A stretch of DNA of 64,000 nucleotides from Comamonadaceae bacterium OS-4. Its GTDB lineage: Bacteria > Pseudomonadota > Gammaproteobacteria > Burkholderiales > Burkholderiaceae_C. The stretch is taken from positions 1,944,501 through 2,008,500 of the forward strand of contig AP026970.1 of the NCBI GenBank assembly GCA_027924025.1, written 5' to 3'. The notes under the pieces were generated by a model that was not told where the DNA came from, searched no databases, and saw only the letters and a program-made list of their open reading frames with translations. Both the position numbers and the translations under genes were made by a program. Below, in pieces: positions 37,728-45,968 of the stretch (position 1 is its first letter; the number at the start of each line of letters is the position of its first letter).

Positions 37728-38636
37728 ATGGAAATCGCAATTCTTCTTCTGGTCGTCGCCATTATTTTTGTGACGCGGTCTGTCAAAGTCGTGCCACAGC
37801 AGCATGCGTGGGTGATTGAACGCTTGGGCAAATACCACGGCACCCTGACACCTGGACTGAACTTCTTGGTGCCGTTCATTGATCGCGTGGCCTACAAGCA
37901 TGTGCTGAAAGAAATCCCGCTCGACATCGCAAGCCAGGTCTGCATCACCAAAGACAACACCCAGCTGCAAGTCGACGGCATTCTGTACTTTCAAGTCACA
38001 GATGCCATGCGCGCCAGTTACGGCTCGAGCAATTACCTCATTGCCATTTCCCAACTGGCACAAACATCCTTGCGCTCCGTCATCGGCAAGTTGGAACTGG
38101 ACAAAACATTCGAAGAGCGCGACATCATCAATGCCCAAGTGGTCGCAGCCATCGATGAGGCGGCTCTCAATTGGGGGGTGAAGGTGCTGCGCTATGAAAT
38201 CAAAGACCTCACGCCACCCAAAGAAATTTTGCACGCCATGCAGGCCCAGATCACCGCGGAGCGTGAAAAACGCGCGCTGATTGCCGCCTCCGAAGGCCGC
38301 CGCCAAGAGCAAATCAATATTGCAACCGGCGAGCGCGAGGCCTTTATTGCCCGCTCTGAGGGCGAGAAGCAGGCCGCCATCAACAGCGCCCAAGGTGAAG
38401 CTGCCTCCATTACTGCAGTGGCTGAAGCAACGGCGAACGCGATCGAGCGTATTGCCGCAGCCATTCGCCAGCCGGGCGGCGAGCAAGCGGTGCAACTGAA
38501 AGTCGCCGAACGTGCCGTGGATGCTTACGGCAAAGTGGCTGCGGACGCGACCACTACGCTGATCATCCCGGGCAATATGAGCGAAGTGTCCGGCTTGATT
38601 GCGACCGCCATGAAAATGGTGCAATCCAGCAAGTAA
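37728..38636 (+). CDS. SPFH/band 7 membrane protein (stomatin-like, QmcA type)
   Basis: A 302-residue protein with one N-terminal membrane anchor (residues 2-16), an SPFH domain (VIERLGKYHGTLTPGLNFLVPF) and a long helical part rich in Glu/Arg/Ala that forms coiled coils. Such proteins assemble membrane microdomain scaffolds and modulate proteases such as FtsH. AGG lies shortly before the ATG. It is in an operon with the NfeD gene. Confidence 0.9.
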   Translation: MEIAILLLVVAIIFVTRSVKVVPQQHAWVIERLGKYHGTLTPGLNFLVPFIDRVAYKHVLKEIPLDIASQVCITKDNTQLQVDGILYFQVTDAMRASYGSSNYLIAISQLAQTSLRSVIGKLELDKTFEERDIINAQVVAAIDEAALNWGVKVLRYEIKDLTPPKEILHAMQAQITAEREKRALIAASEGRRQEQINIATGEREAFIARSEGEKQAAINSAQGEAASITAVAEATANAIERIAAAIRQPGGEQAVQLKVAERAVDAYGKVAADATTTLIIPGNMSEVSGLIATAMKMVQSSK

Positions 38637-38654
38637 ACAAAGCGAACGGGCAAC

Positions 38655-38686
38655 AAAAAAGCCCGTAGTGCAAAACACTACGGGCT
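38655..38686 (-). terminator. terminator serving tRNA-Ser and the SPFH gene
   Basis: AGCCCGTAGTG (38660-38670) pairs perfectly with CACTACGGGCT (38676-38686) across CAAAA. On the minus strand a run of six T follows, ten bases past the tRNA 3' end; on the plus strand the U-tract is weaker. Confidence 0.8.
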
Positions 38687-38695
38687 ATCTGTTTC

Positions 38696-38785
38696 TGGCG
38701 GAGCAGGCGGGATTCGAACCCGCGGTGGGTATTACCCCACGCACGCTTTCCAGGCGTGTGACTTAAACCGCTCATCCACCGCTCC
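38696..38785 (-). tRNA. tRNA-Ser(GGA)
   Basis: A 90-base minus-strand tRNA with encoded CCA. The acceptor GGAGCGG pairs with CTGCTCC; the anticodon stem CACGC/GCGTG holds the loop CTGGAAA, so the anticodon is GGA (reads UCC/UCU). The long variable arm (TGGGGTAATACCCA) is typical of class II serine tRNAs; the T-loop GGTTCGAATCC is standard. No integrase or attachment repeat is seen next to it. Confidence 0.96.
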
Positions 38786-38877
38786 AGAGCCTCGTATTCT
38801 AGCCCGTAATTTCGGGCATTCCGGCTGAACGAGGAAACTTTTTAGAAAAAACTGTGTTTCAGCCGAAAGCTTGGCCG

Positions 38878-39243
38878 TCATTGGCGCTCTTGCTCGGCAT
38901 GCACGGCCTGCAACGCATCTGCCACCGCACGGCTGACGGTTGCCTCCACGTCCTGCATCACGCCCGGCAGCAATGCTTGGAGGCGCGCCTGCAAACTCTG
39001 CTGTAAAGCGTCTTGCACCACCTGCTCTAAAACGGGGGTTAACTGCACCATCACTTTGGCAATTAAATCTTCGTCCGCTGTCACGGAAGCCACTGGCTCG
39101 ACGAATGCTGAAGCTACAACTGGCGCCAGCGCCTCTACCTCAGGGAGCACAGGAATTTCAGCGGACTCCGCCGCTGGCGCAGGATGCTTTACCACCTCGG
39201 TGAGGGTCGGCAAAAACCTTGGAGGGTGTTTGGGTGCCTGCAT
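38878..39243 (-). CDS. hypothetical protein downstream of holC, 121 residues
   Basis: Not recognised as a named family. A Pro/Ala/Val-rich first half precedes an amphipathic helical second half (residues ~55-115, rich in Leu, Val, Gln, Ala) that could form a coiled coil. No signal or membrane segment. Its ATG overlaps the holC stop (ATGA), so it is coupled to pepA-holC. Confidence 0.65.
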   Translation of the reverse strand: MQAPKHPPRFLPTLTEVVKHPAPAAESAEIPVLPEVEALAPVVASAFVEPVASVTADEDLIAKVMVQLTPVLEQVVQDALQQSLQARLQALLPGVMQDVEATVSRAVADALQAVHAEQERQ

Positions 39244-39677
39244 CACTCAGCGCCTTTCAGCTTCAGGTCATGCCGTTGGATCGCATAGCCCTGCTGCACA
39301 TACTGCTTCCAACGAAGACGGGCCGTGGCGCGGTCTTCCTCGTCCACAGACACCACCTCGATCACCCGGTCAAACACATCAAAGCCTGCGGGCACTTCGT
39401 GGGTCAGGTTGATCAGGACGCCGTGGGTCGACAGCGCGGGACGAACTTTGGATGTCAACACAACCGCGCAGCGCAGATCCGGCGGTGCACCGTTGTCAAC
39501 ACCATGCACCAGGAAATCAGTCGGCGAGGTCGCCCACAAACTGGCATCCAAATATTGCACTTGGGCCGGAACGGCGAGAACCGTCAAACGCGCCCCCCGG
39601 GCGACGGCCTTTCTCAGCAGGCGCCCGACGTACTCCAGCTTGTTCGGGGCGCCGAAATGAAAGGCAACGTCTGTCAC
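39243..39677 (-). CDS. holC: DNA polymerase III subunit chi
   Basis: A 144-residue protein linking the clamp loader to SSB. It has the family start DVAFHFGAPNKLEYVGRLLR, DASLWATSPTDFLVHG near residue 45, and FDRVIEVV near residue 103. It overlaps the pepA stop by four bases; pepA-holC adjacency is widespread in proteobacteria. Confidence 0.94.
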   Translation of the reverse strand: MTDVAFHFGAPNKLEYVGRLLRKAVARGARLTVLAVPAQVQYLDASLWATSPTDFLVHGVDNGAPPDLRCAVVLTSKVRPALSTHGVLINLTHEVPAGFDVFDRVIEVVSVDEEDRATARLRWKQYVQQGYAIQRHDLKLKGAE

Positions 39678-41119
39678 TGACCGGCAACCTGACTCAGCAC
39701 AAACTCCACCAGCAGCGGCACGGGCCGTCCGGTAGCGCCCTTGGCGGCACCACCTTTCCAGGCGGTGCCCGCGATATCCAGATGCGCCCAGTCAAACTTC
39801 TCGGTAAAGCGCTGGAGGAACTTGGCAGCCGTGATTGCGCCACCTGCACGACCCGCCACGTTGGCCACATCTGCAAAATTGGTTTTCAAGCCATCCGCAT
39901 AGTCCTCATCGAGGGGCAGCTGCCAGCACAAGTCGCCACTGGACTCACCGGCTTTGAAAAGCGCATCCGCCAGCGCCGGCTTGCTGGAAAACAGGCCGCT
40001 GCGGACCCCACCAAGCGCAACCACACATGCCCCGGTCAAGGTCGCAATATCGACCACTGCGGTCGGCTTAAAGCGCTCTGCATAGGTCAGTGCATCACAC
40101 AGCACCAACCGGCCTTCGGCGTCGGTGTTGAGAATTTCGATCGTCTGGCCGCTCATGCTGGTCACCACGTCGCCGGGCTTAACGGCTTTGCCATTCAGCA
40201 AGTTCTCGCAGGCCGGAATCAAGCCGATCACATTGATCGCGGGCTTCAGCTCCGCCAGCGTCCTGAAGGTTCCGAGCACACTGGCAGCACCGGACATGTC
40301 GAACTTCATTTCGTCCATCTCCGCCGCTGGCTTGATGGAGATGCCGCCGCTGTCAAAAGTTATGCCCTTGCCCACCAGCACCAGCGGAGCCTGTGCCTTG
40401 GCAGCAGCGCTGTACTTCAACACAATGAAGCGCAGGGGCTCATCAGACCCTTGGGCGACCGCCATAAAAGAGCCCATACCCAGCTTGGCGACTTCTTTGG
40501 GGCCCAGCACTTCGCAGCTGATTTTGGCGAACTCCGCCAGACTTTGAGCAGCTTGCCCCAACAAGGTGGGCGTTGCATAGTTGGCTGGGCGATTCGCCCA
40601 CTCTTTGGCGAACTCCACACCGGCCACCGTGCCCACCGCCACCGCAAATGAAGCTGCGATCTCTGATGCGTTGCTCGCCCCGACCAGCACTTTTTGCAAC
40701 TGGCGCCCTTCGGGCTTGGATTTGGTGTGGGTGTACACGTAAGTGGCATCCGCTACCGCCAGAGGCACTGCACGGACCGCATCTTCCCGGGCAGGGCCTG
40801 CAAACGCAATCACTGCTTTTTTCACGATCGGCGCCTTCAAGCTACCTGCACACGCTGCAATTGCAGACCGCACTTGCCGCGCTGTGCCCTCCCCCACCGC
40901 CACCAACAGCACTTTCGCGGCATTGGCTTGCACCGGCCGGTGCAGCGCCAACACCGTGCCTGGCTTGGCACTGAAGTCCCCCTGCTTCAAGGCCTTGCCG
41001 ATCAAGATGGACAGTTCGTCCTTGCCAGGCTTGAAATCCTGCGCAATGAGGAGGACCAGCAGGTCGGCTTTTTCATTGGCCAAGGCCACGAGGTTCAGAG
41101 GCTTCAGTTCAAAGTTCAT
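39674..41119 (-). CDS. pepA: leucyl aminopeptidase PepA
   Basis: A 481-residue M17 aminopeptidase with two metal ions. Conserved blocks: VGKGITFDSGGISIKP, MKFDMSGAA and the signature NTDAEGRLVL near residue 330. It trims N-terminal residues from peptides; E. coli PepA also binds DNA in Xer recombination. It diverges from lptF with only 23 bases between starts, so its promoter must extend into coding DNA. Confidence 0.97.
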   Translation of the reverse strand: MNFELKPLNLVALANEKADLLVLLIAQDFKPGKDELSILIGKALKQGDFSAKPGTVLALHRPVQANAAKVLLVAVGEGTARQVRSAIAACAGSLKAPIVKKAVIAFAGPAREDAVRAVPLAVADATYVYTHTKSKPEGRQLQKVLVGASNASEIAASFAVAVGTVAGVEFAKEWANRPANYATPTLLGQAAQSLAEFAKISCEVLGPKEVAKLGMGSFMAVAQGSDEPLRFIVLKYSAAAKAQAPLVLVGKGITFDSGGISIKPAAEMDEMKFDMSGAASVLGTFRTLAELKPAINVIGLIPACENLLNGKAVKPGDVVTSMSGQTIEILNTDAEGRLVLCDALTYAERFKPTAVVDIATLTGACVVALGGVRSGLFSSKPALADALFKAGESSGDLCWQLPLDEDYADGLKTNFADVANVAGRAGGAITAAKFLQRFTEKFDWAHLDIAGTAWKGGAAKGATGRPVPLLVEFVLSQVAGQ

Positions 41120-41142
41120 AATTCACGCTTTCGTTTCGCACA

Positions 41143-42246
41143 ATGTTATTCCATTCCTCCATTCGCAAAGAGTTAGGCCGCAGTTTCGGCGCGACGCTGG
41201 TCGTTCTGGTGACCGTCGTCATGACCATGACGCTGCTGCGCACCTTGGGCGAAGCCTCGCGCGGCACCTTCAATCCAGCCGACGTGCTGATCATCATGGG
41301 CTACACCGTGCTCTCGGATATGCCGACCATCCTGTCGATGAGCCTGTTTATTTCGGTGTTGACGGTTGTCACCCGGATGTACCGCGACAGCGAAATGGTG
41401 ATTTGGTTCGGCAGCGGTCGCGGGCTATTGGGCTTGGTCGGCCCTTTGTTCCGGTTCGCCTGGCCCATTTTGCTGGTGGTTTTGACGTTGGCATTTGTGA
41501 TCTTGCCCTGGTCGTTCAGCAAAATCGAAGACCTGCGCGACCGGTACGACAAGCGCGGCGACATCGCGCGCATTGAGCCGGGGCAGTTTCAAGAGTCAGC
41601 CAATGGTGACCGGGTCTTTTTTATTGAAAAAGACAGCAAGGGCCAACAGACAGGCAAGAACGTTTTCATCTCTACCCAAGAAGGCAACAAGCAAACCATC
41701 ACCAGCGCGCGCTCTGGAACTGTCGAGGTCATGAATGGCGACAAGTTTCTGGTGCTCCAGGAAGGACAACGTCTGGAGCGGACCAACGGCAAAAATGACA
41801 TGACACTCAGCACCTTCGAGCGCTACGGCGCCCGGGTCGGTGCTGACGACAACTCCGGCCGTGACTACTCCCCATCCAATGCCAAAACCACCCTCGAGTT
41901 GCTGCGGACCCAAAACCCTCAGCACTTTGCAGAACTCGCATGGCGAGCGGGGTTGACCCTTGCCGCCTTCAACTTAATTTGGATTGGCTTGGCCGCTGCG
42001 GGGGCCAACCCCCGCGCAGGGCGGAGCACCAATCTGATCTTCGCGTTTCTCGCCTTTGTGGTGTATTTCAATCTGCTGGTGCTCGCCAAAAATTGGGTCG
42101 AGAGCGGGAAGGCAGAGCTTATTCCCATGCTGCTCCAATTGCATGGCGGTGTCTTTGTGGTGAGCATGCTGTGGTTGTTGAAGCGACACAACCACTGGGC
42201 GCTTCGACTGCCACGCCGCAACACCCGTAAGGAGGGCTCCGCATGA
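41143..42246 (+). CDS. lptF: LPS export permease LptF
   Basis: A 367-residue inner-membrane component of the LptB2FG extractor, which lifts lipopolysaccharide out of the inner membrane. Typical start FHSSIRKELGRSFGATLVVL, three N-terminal and three C-terminal transmembrane helices, and a periplasmic beta-jellyroll between (residues ~130-260). It overlaps lptG by four bases. The ATPase gene lptB is not in this window. Confidence 0.95.
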   Translation: MLFHSSIRKELGRSFGATLVVLVTVVMTMTLLRTLGEASRGTFNPADVLIIMGYTVLSDMPTILSMSLFISVLTVVTRMYRDSEMVIWFGSGRGLLGLVGPLFRFAWPILLVVLTLAFVILPWSFSKIEDLRDRYDKRGDIARIEPGQFQESANGDRVFFIEKDSKGQQTGKNVFISTQEGNKQTITSARSGTVEVMNGDKFLVLQEGQRLERTNGKNDMTLSTFERYGARVGADDNSGRDYSPSNAKTTLELLRTQNPQHFAELAWRAGLTLAAFNLIWIGLAAAGANPRAGRSTNLIFAFLAFVVYFNLLVLAKNWVESGKAELIPMLLQLHGGVFVVSMLWLLKRHNHWALRLPRRNTRKEGSA

Positions 42247-43349
42247 AGACGCTGCGCAAACTCCTGTACGGCGAAGTGGTGACCGCAGTCGCGCTGGTCA
42301 CGCTGGCATTCATCGCGCTGTTTTTTTTCTTTGACGTGGTGGAAGAACTCCAGCAGGTCACTCGGCTGGGCGCAAGTGGTTACCAAGTGCCGCAGGCACT
42401 GATTTATGTCGCGCTGATGATTCCAGCCCACGTGTATGAGTTGTTTCCCATCACGGTGCTCATTGGCACCATTTTTGTGATGGCCCGCTTGGCCCGGAGT
42501 TCGGAGTTCACGATTCTGCGTACCAGTGGCTTGGGCCCCTGGCGCGCATTACGGACCTTGATGGTGCTGGGCTTGGGCTTTGTCCTGTTTACTTTTGCGG
42601 TTGGCGACTATGTGGCCCCCTTGGCGGACAAAACAGCCCAACTGCTCAAATCCCGCTTTCAGGGCAAGATCAGTGTGGGCAAAACCGGCGCCTGGCTCAA
42701 AGAAAAGCAGGCTTATGGCAGCTATTCGGTGAACGTGGGCTCCCTGGCGTCAGATGCAACCCTCAAGGACATCCGGGTCTACGAATTTGACAACCAGGGC
42801 TTTGTGGTCTCCCTGACCGAGGCCAAAACAGGCACTTTCGGTAGCGATGAATCCTGGATGCTCGCCAACGGTGAGCGCACCGAATTCACGTCGGGCCCGA
42901 ACCAGATCCCCAAGGTGGACCGCGCGGCGTTCGAGACCTTCCGTTGGCCCACCCAAATCAGCGCTGAAATGGTGGCCGCAGCGGTCCTGCGGCCCGAGCG
43001 CATGGGCACGATCGACCTCTTTCAGTACATTCGCCATCTCAATGCCAACGGCCAAAGCGCCCAGAAGTATGAAATCCAATTCTGGAAAAAAGTCTTCTAT
43101 CCCTTGAGCTGCCTGGTGATGGTGGTGCTGTCCTTGCCATTTGCCTACTTGCATTTCCGCTCGGGTGGCATTGCCAGCTACACCTTTGGCGGCGTGATGG
43201 CGGGCATCAGCTTTGTGTTGCTGAACAACGTGGTGAATGACCTTGGGAACTTGCAGGGTTGGCAGCCCTGGATCACAGCGGCCCTGCCGGGCATGATCTA
43301 CTCTTTCTTTTCTCTTGCAGCCTTTACCTGGTTGGTACTCCGACGATGA
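42243..43349 (+). CDS. lptG: LPS export permease LptG
   Basis: A 368-residue partner of LptF with the same six-helix and jellyroll layout. It starts MKTLRKLLYGEVVTAVALVT and carries the LPSCLVMV-like helix (FYPLSCLVMVVLSLPFAY) after the periplasmic domain. It overlaps cbiX by four bases (ATGA). Confidence 0.95.
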   Translation: MKTLRKLLYGEVVTAVALVTLAFIALFFFFDVVEELQQVTRLGASGYQVPQALIYVALMIPAHVYELFPITVLIGTIFVMARLARSSEFTILRTSGLGPWRALRTLMVLGLGFVLFTFAVGDYVAPLADKTAQLLKSRFQGKISVGKTGAWLKEKQAYGSYSVNVGSLASDATLKDIRVYEFDNQGFVVSLTEAKTGTFGSDESWMLANGERTEFTSGPNQIPKVDRAAFETFRWPTQISAEMVAAAVLRPERMGTIDLFQYIRHLNANGQSAQKYEIQFWKKVFYPLSCLVMVVLSLPFAYLHFRSGGIASYTFGGVMAGISFVLLNNVVNDLGNLQGWQPWITAALPGMIYSFFSLAAFTWLVLRR

Positions 43350-43732
43350 CAAGCCCCGCCCCCCGCCACGCGATTGTGTTGTTCGCCCACGGTTCCCGCG
43401 ATCCGCTGTGGCACAAACCCATGGAGGCGGTGGCAGCACGCATCCGCAGCCAGTCAGCAGACGTCGAAGTCGCCTGCGCCTACCTGGAGCTCAGCCAGCC
43501 TGACCTGCCCGATACCGTGGCGCAACTCACCGGTGCGGGCGTCGGTAGCATCACCATCGTGCCCATGTTTTTGGGCGTAGGCCGCCATGCCCGCGAGGAT
43601 TTGCCTGAATTGGTAACCCAATTGCGCGCCGACCATCCGGCGGTGCGTTTCCACCTCCAGAAGGCGGTGGGGGAAGACGATCGCCTGGTGCAGATGTTGG
43701 CATCGATTGCGTTGGATCCGACCGGAGCATAA
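43346..43732 (+). CDS. cbiX: CbiX-type sirohydrochlorin chelatase, short form
   Basis: A 128-residue single-domain chelatase. Metal-binding His residues are visible in FAHGSRDPLW and GVGRHAREDLP. Small CbiX/SirB proteins insert Co or Fe into sirohydrochlorin; in an aerobic sulfate assimilator, Fe insertion for siroheme (sulfite reductase) is the likely role. It is coupled to lptG by ATGA and followed 44 bases later by cysB, the regulator of sulfate assimilation, which fits a siroheme role. Confidence 0.88.
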   Translation: MTSPAPRHAIVLFAHGSRDPLWHKPMEAVAARIRSQSADVEVACAYLELSQPDLPDTVAQLTGAGVGSITIVPMFLGVGRHAREDLPELVTQLRADHPAVRFHLQKAVGEDDRLVQMLASIALDPTGA

Positions 43733-43749
43733 ATCCCCTGAGGCATAAT

Positions 43750-43773
43750 GAATTCCTTCTTTAGCTGGAATTC
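43750..43773. promoter_or_regulatory. dyad upstream of cysB, candidate LysR-type operator
   Basis: GAATTCC (43750-43756) and GGAATTC (43767-43773) form a perfect 7-base inverted repeat around 10 bases, ending three bases before the cysB ATG. ATTCC-N10-GGAAT fits the T-N11-A pattern of LysR-type sites. A CATAAT just upstream (43744-43749) could be a -10 box. Confidence 0.5.
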
Positions 43774-43776
43774 GAT

Positions 43777-44742
43777 ATGAACCTTCACCAATTCCGCTTC
43801 GTGCAAGAAGCCGCGCGCCGCAACCTCAACCTGACCGAGGCGGCGAAGGCACTACACACCTCGCAGCCGGGTGTGTCCAAAGCCATTATTGAGCTGGAAG
43901 AAGAGCTGGGCATCGACATCTTTGCCCGCCACGGCAAGCGCCTCAAGCGCATCACCGAGCCGGGCCAGCATGTGCTCAAAAGCATCGAGTTGATCCTGCG
44001 CGAGGTCAACAACCTCAAGCGCATCGGCGAGCAATACAGCTCGCAGGACAGCGGCACGCTGTCTATCGCCACCACCCACACCCAAGCCCGCTATGTGCTG
44101 CCGGAAAAGGTGGCACAACTCCGCGCCGCCTTCCCCAAGGTCAATGTGAGCCTGCACCAAGGCGCGCCTGACCAGGTCGCCCGCATGCTGATCGACGATG
44201 TGGCCGAAATCGGGATCGCCACCGAATCCCTGTCCAACTACAGCGAACTGGTCACCCTGCCCTGCTACGAGTGGCAACATGTGCTGGTATTGCCCGCCGA
44301 CCACCCCTTAGCCCTGAAAGAGCATGTCACGCTGGAAGACGTTGCCGCCGAGCCGCTCATCACCTACCACCCGTCCTTTACCGGTCGCACCAAAATTGAC
44401 CAGGCATTTGAGGCCCGCAAGCTCGAGCCCCGCATTTCGCTCGAAGCCATCGACTCCGACGTGATCAAGACCTATGTGCGCCTGGGCTTGGGCATCGGCA
44501 TTGCAGCAGAAATGGCGGTCACCGATGTGGTGGAGGACATGGAGAAAAACGGCGCCCGTGGCGGCTTGGTGGTGCGACCTGCGGGCTACCTGTTCGGCCA
44601 GAACGTGACCCGTGTCGCCTTCAAGCGCAGCGCCTATTTGCGCAATTTTGTCTTCACGTTTGCGGAATTTTTAAGCAGCCGCCTGAACCGCGCGCTGATC
44701 GCCAAGGCCATGGAAGGCCACGTAAACGATTATGAGTTGTGA
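43777..44742 (+). CDS. cysB: CysB-family LysR-type regulator of sulfur assimilation
   Basis: A 321-residue LTTR. The N-terminal winged helix reads NLTEAAKALHTSQPGVSKAI, the CysB/Cbl version, followed by THTQARYVLP and PSFTGRTKID, effector-pocket segments of CysB. CysB activates sulfate transport and reduction genes when O-acetylserine is present. The dyad just before its start suggests self-regulation. The aminotransferase gene begins inside its end. Confidence 0.9.
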   Translation: MNLHQFRFVQEAARRNLNLTEAAKALHTSQPGVSKAIIELEEELGIDIFARHGKRLKRITEPGQHVLKSIELILREVNNLKRIGEQYSSQDSGTLSIATTHTQARYVLPEKVAQLRAAFPKVNVSLHQGAPDQVARMLIDDVAEIGIATESLSNYSELVTLPCYEWQHVLVLPADHPLALKEHVTLEDVAAEPLITYHPSFTGRTKIDQAFEARKLEPRISLEAIDSDVIKTYVRLGLGIGIAAEMAVTDVVEDMEKNGARGGLVVRPAGYLFGQNVTRVAFKRSAYLRNFVFTFAEFLSSRLNRALIAKAMEGHVNDYEL

Positions 44743-44746
44743 AACC

Positions 44747-45907
44747 ATGACCACAGCATTGACACCCCCGCTCTCCAGTCGCCTGCCGAATGTGGGCACT
44801 ACCATCTTTACCGTCATGTCGGCGCTCGCCACAGAGTACAAAGCGGTAAACCTTGGGCAAGGCTTTCCGGACTTTGCGTGCGACCCGGCGTTGGTCGATG
44901 CCGTGACTGCAGCCATGCAGGCGGGACACAACCAGTACCCGCCCATGGCCGGTGTGCCGGCTTTGCGACAGGCCGTGTCGGCCAAGATCGCTAGCCTGCA
45001 TGGCAAGGCCTATCACCCGGACACCGAAATCACCATCACTGCTGGCGCGACACAGGCGATCCTGACCGCCCTCCTCGCTGTGGTGCATCCGGGTGACGAG
45101 GTGATCGTGCTGGAGCCCTGCTACGACAGCTATGTCCCCAACATCGAGCTGGCCGGTGGCGTCGTGGTGCGTGTACCCCTGACTCCCGGCACCTTCCAGC
45201 CCGACTTCGCCAAAATCGGCGCGGCCATCACGCCCAAAACACGGGCCTTGCTCATCAACTCGCCCCACAACCCCAGCGCTACGGTCTGGAGCCGGGCCGA
45301 CATGCTGGCCCTCCAGGACCTGCTGGCACCGACCAACGTGCTCCTCATCAGCGATGAGGTGTACGAACACATGGTGTTTGATGGCCAAGCCCACGAGAGC
45401 GCTTCCCGCTTTCCCGGCCTCGCAGCTCGGGCCTTTGTGGTGTCAAGCTTCGGCAAAACCTTCCATGTGACCGGCTGGAAGGTGGGCACAGTCGCTGCCC
45501 CTGCGGCCTTGATGGCAGAGTTTCGCAAGGTGCACCAGTTCAATGTGTTCACCGTCAACACCCCGGTCCAGCATGCGCTGGCCGCATATCTGGCCCACCC
45601 GGCGCCTTATCTGGAGCTGCCCGCGTTCTACCAACACAAGCGTGACCTCTTCCGCGCCGGGCTCGCAGGTACCCGGTTCAAGCTCTTGCCTAGCCAAGGC
45701 AGCTATTTCCAGTGCGTGGACATCTCCGACGTGAGCGACTTGAACGAGGCCGATTTTTGCCAGTGGCTGACCCGCGAGGTCGGGGTGGCCGCCATACCGC
45801 TCTCGGCTTTTTACGGGAATGGTTTTGACCAGCGGGTAGTGCGTTTTTGCTTTGCTAAACAAGACAGCACACTCCAAAGCGCCCTGGAGCGCCTCAAGAC
45901 CTTGTGA
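44747..45907 (+). CDS. class I/II PLP aminotransferase (methionine aminotransferase YbdL-like)
   Basis: A 386-residue fold-type I aminotransferase. The PLP Lys lies in SSFGKTFHVTGWK; NLGQGFPDF, SPHNPSATVW and DEVYEHMVF are conserved. LPNVGTTIFTVMSALA at the start matches E. coli YbdL, which uses methionine and aromatic amino acids. The ATG at 44747 lies five bases after the cysB stop. Being next to cysB fits a sulfur amino-acid role, by inference. Confidence 0.85.
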   Translation: MTTALTPPLSSRLPNVGTTIFTVMSALATEYKAVNLGQGFPDFACDPALVDAVTAAMQAGHNQYPPMAGVPALRQAVSAKIASLHGKAYHPDTEITITAGATQAILTALLAVVHPGDEVIVLEPCYDSYVPNIELAGGVVVRVPLTPGTFQPDFAKIGAAITPKTRALLINSPHNPSATVWSRADMLALQDLLAPTNVLLISDEVYEHMVFDGQAHESASRFPGLAARAFVVSSFGKTFHVTGWKVGTVAAPAALMAEFRKVHQFNVFTVNTPVQHALAAYLAHPAPYLELPAFYQHKRDLFRAGLAGTRFKLLPSQGSYFQCVDISDVSDLNEADFCQWLTREVGVAAIPLSAFYGNGFDQRVVRFCFAKQDSTLQSALERLKTL

Positions 45908-45910
45908 TTG

Positions 45911-45968
45911 TTTTGCTATTACTTTAATAGCTACACCCGCAACCTTCACCTGGGCTAGAGGCTGTTTT
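45911..45968 (+). repeat. ~58-bp interspersed repeat filling the gap before the sugar dehydrogenase gene
   Basis: TTTTGCTATTACTTTAATAGC, then CCCGCAACCTTCACC, GGGCTAGAGGCTGTTTT. It occupies nearly the whole 61-base gap between the aminotransferase stop and the next ATG. Its AGAGG supplies the ribosome binding site of the downstream gene. Confidence 0.65.

Noticed and set aside
38696-38785. tRNA-Ser as a possible integration site for a mobile element
   Set aside because: No integrase gene and no repeated tRNA 3' end were seen nearby; the neighbours are housekeeping genes.
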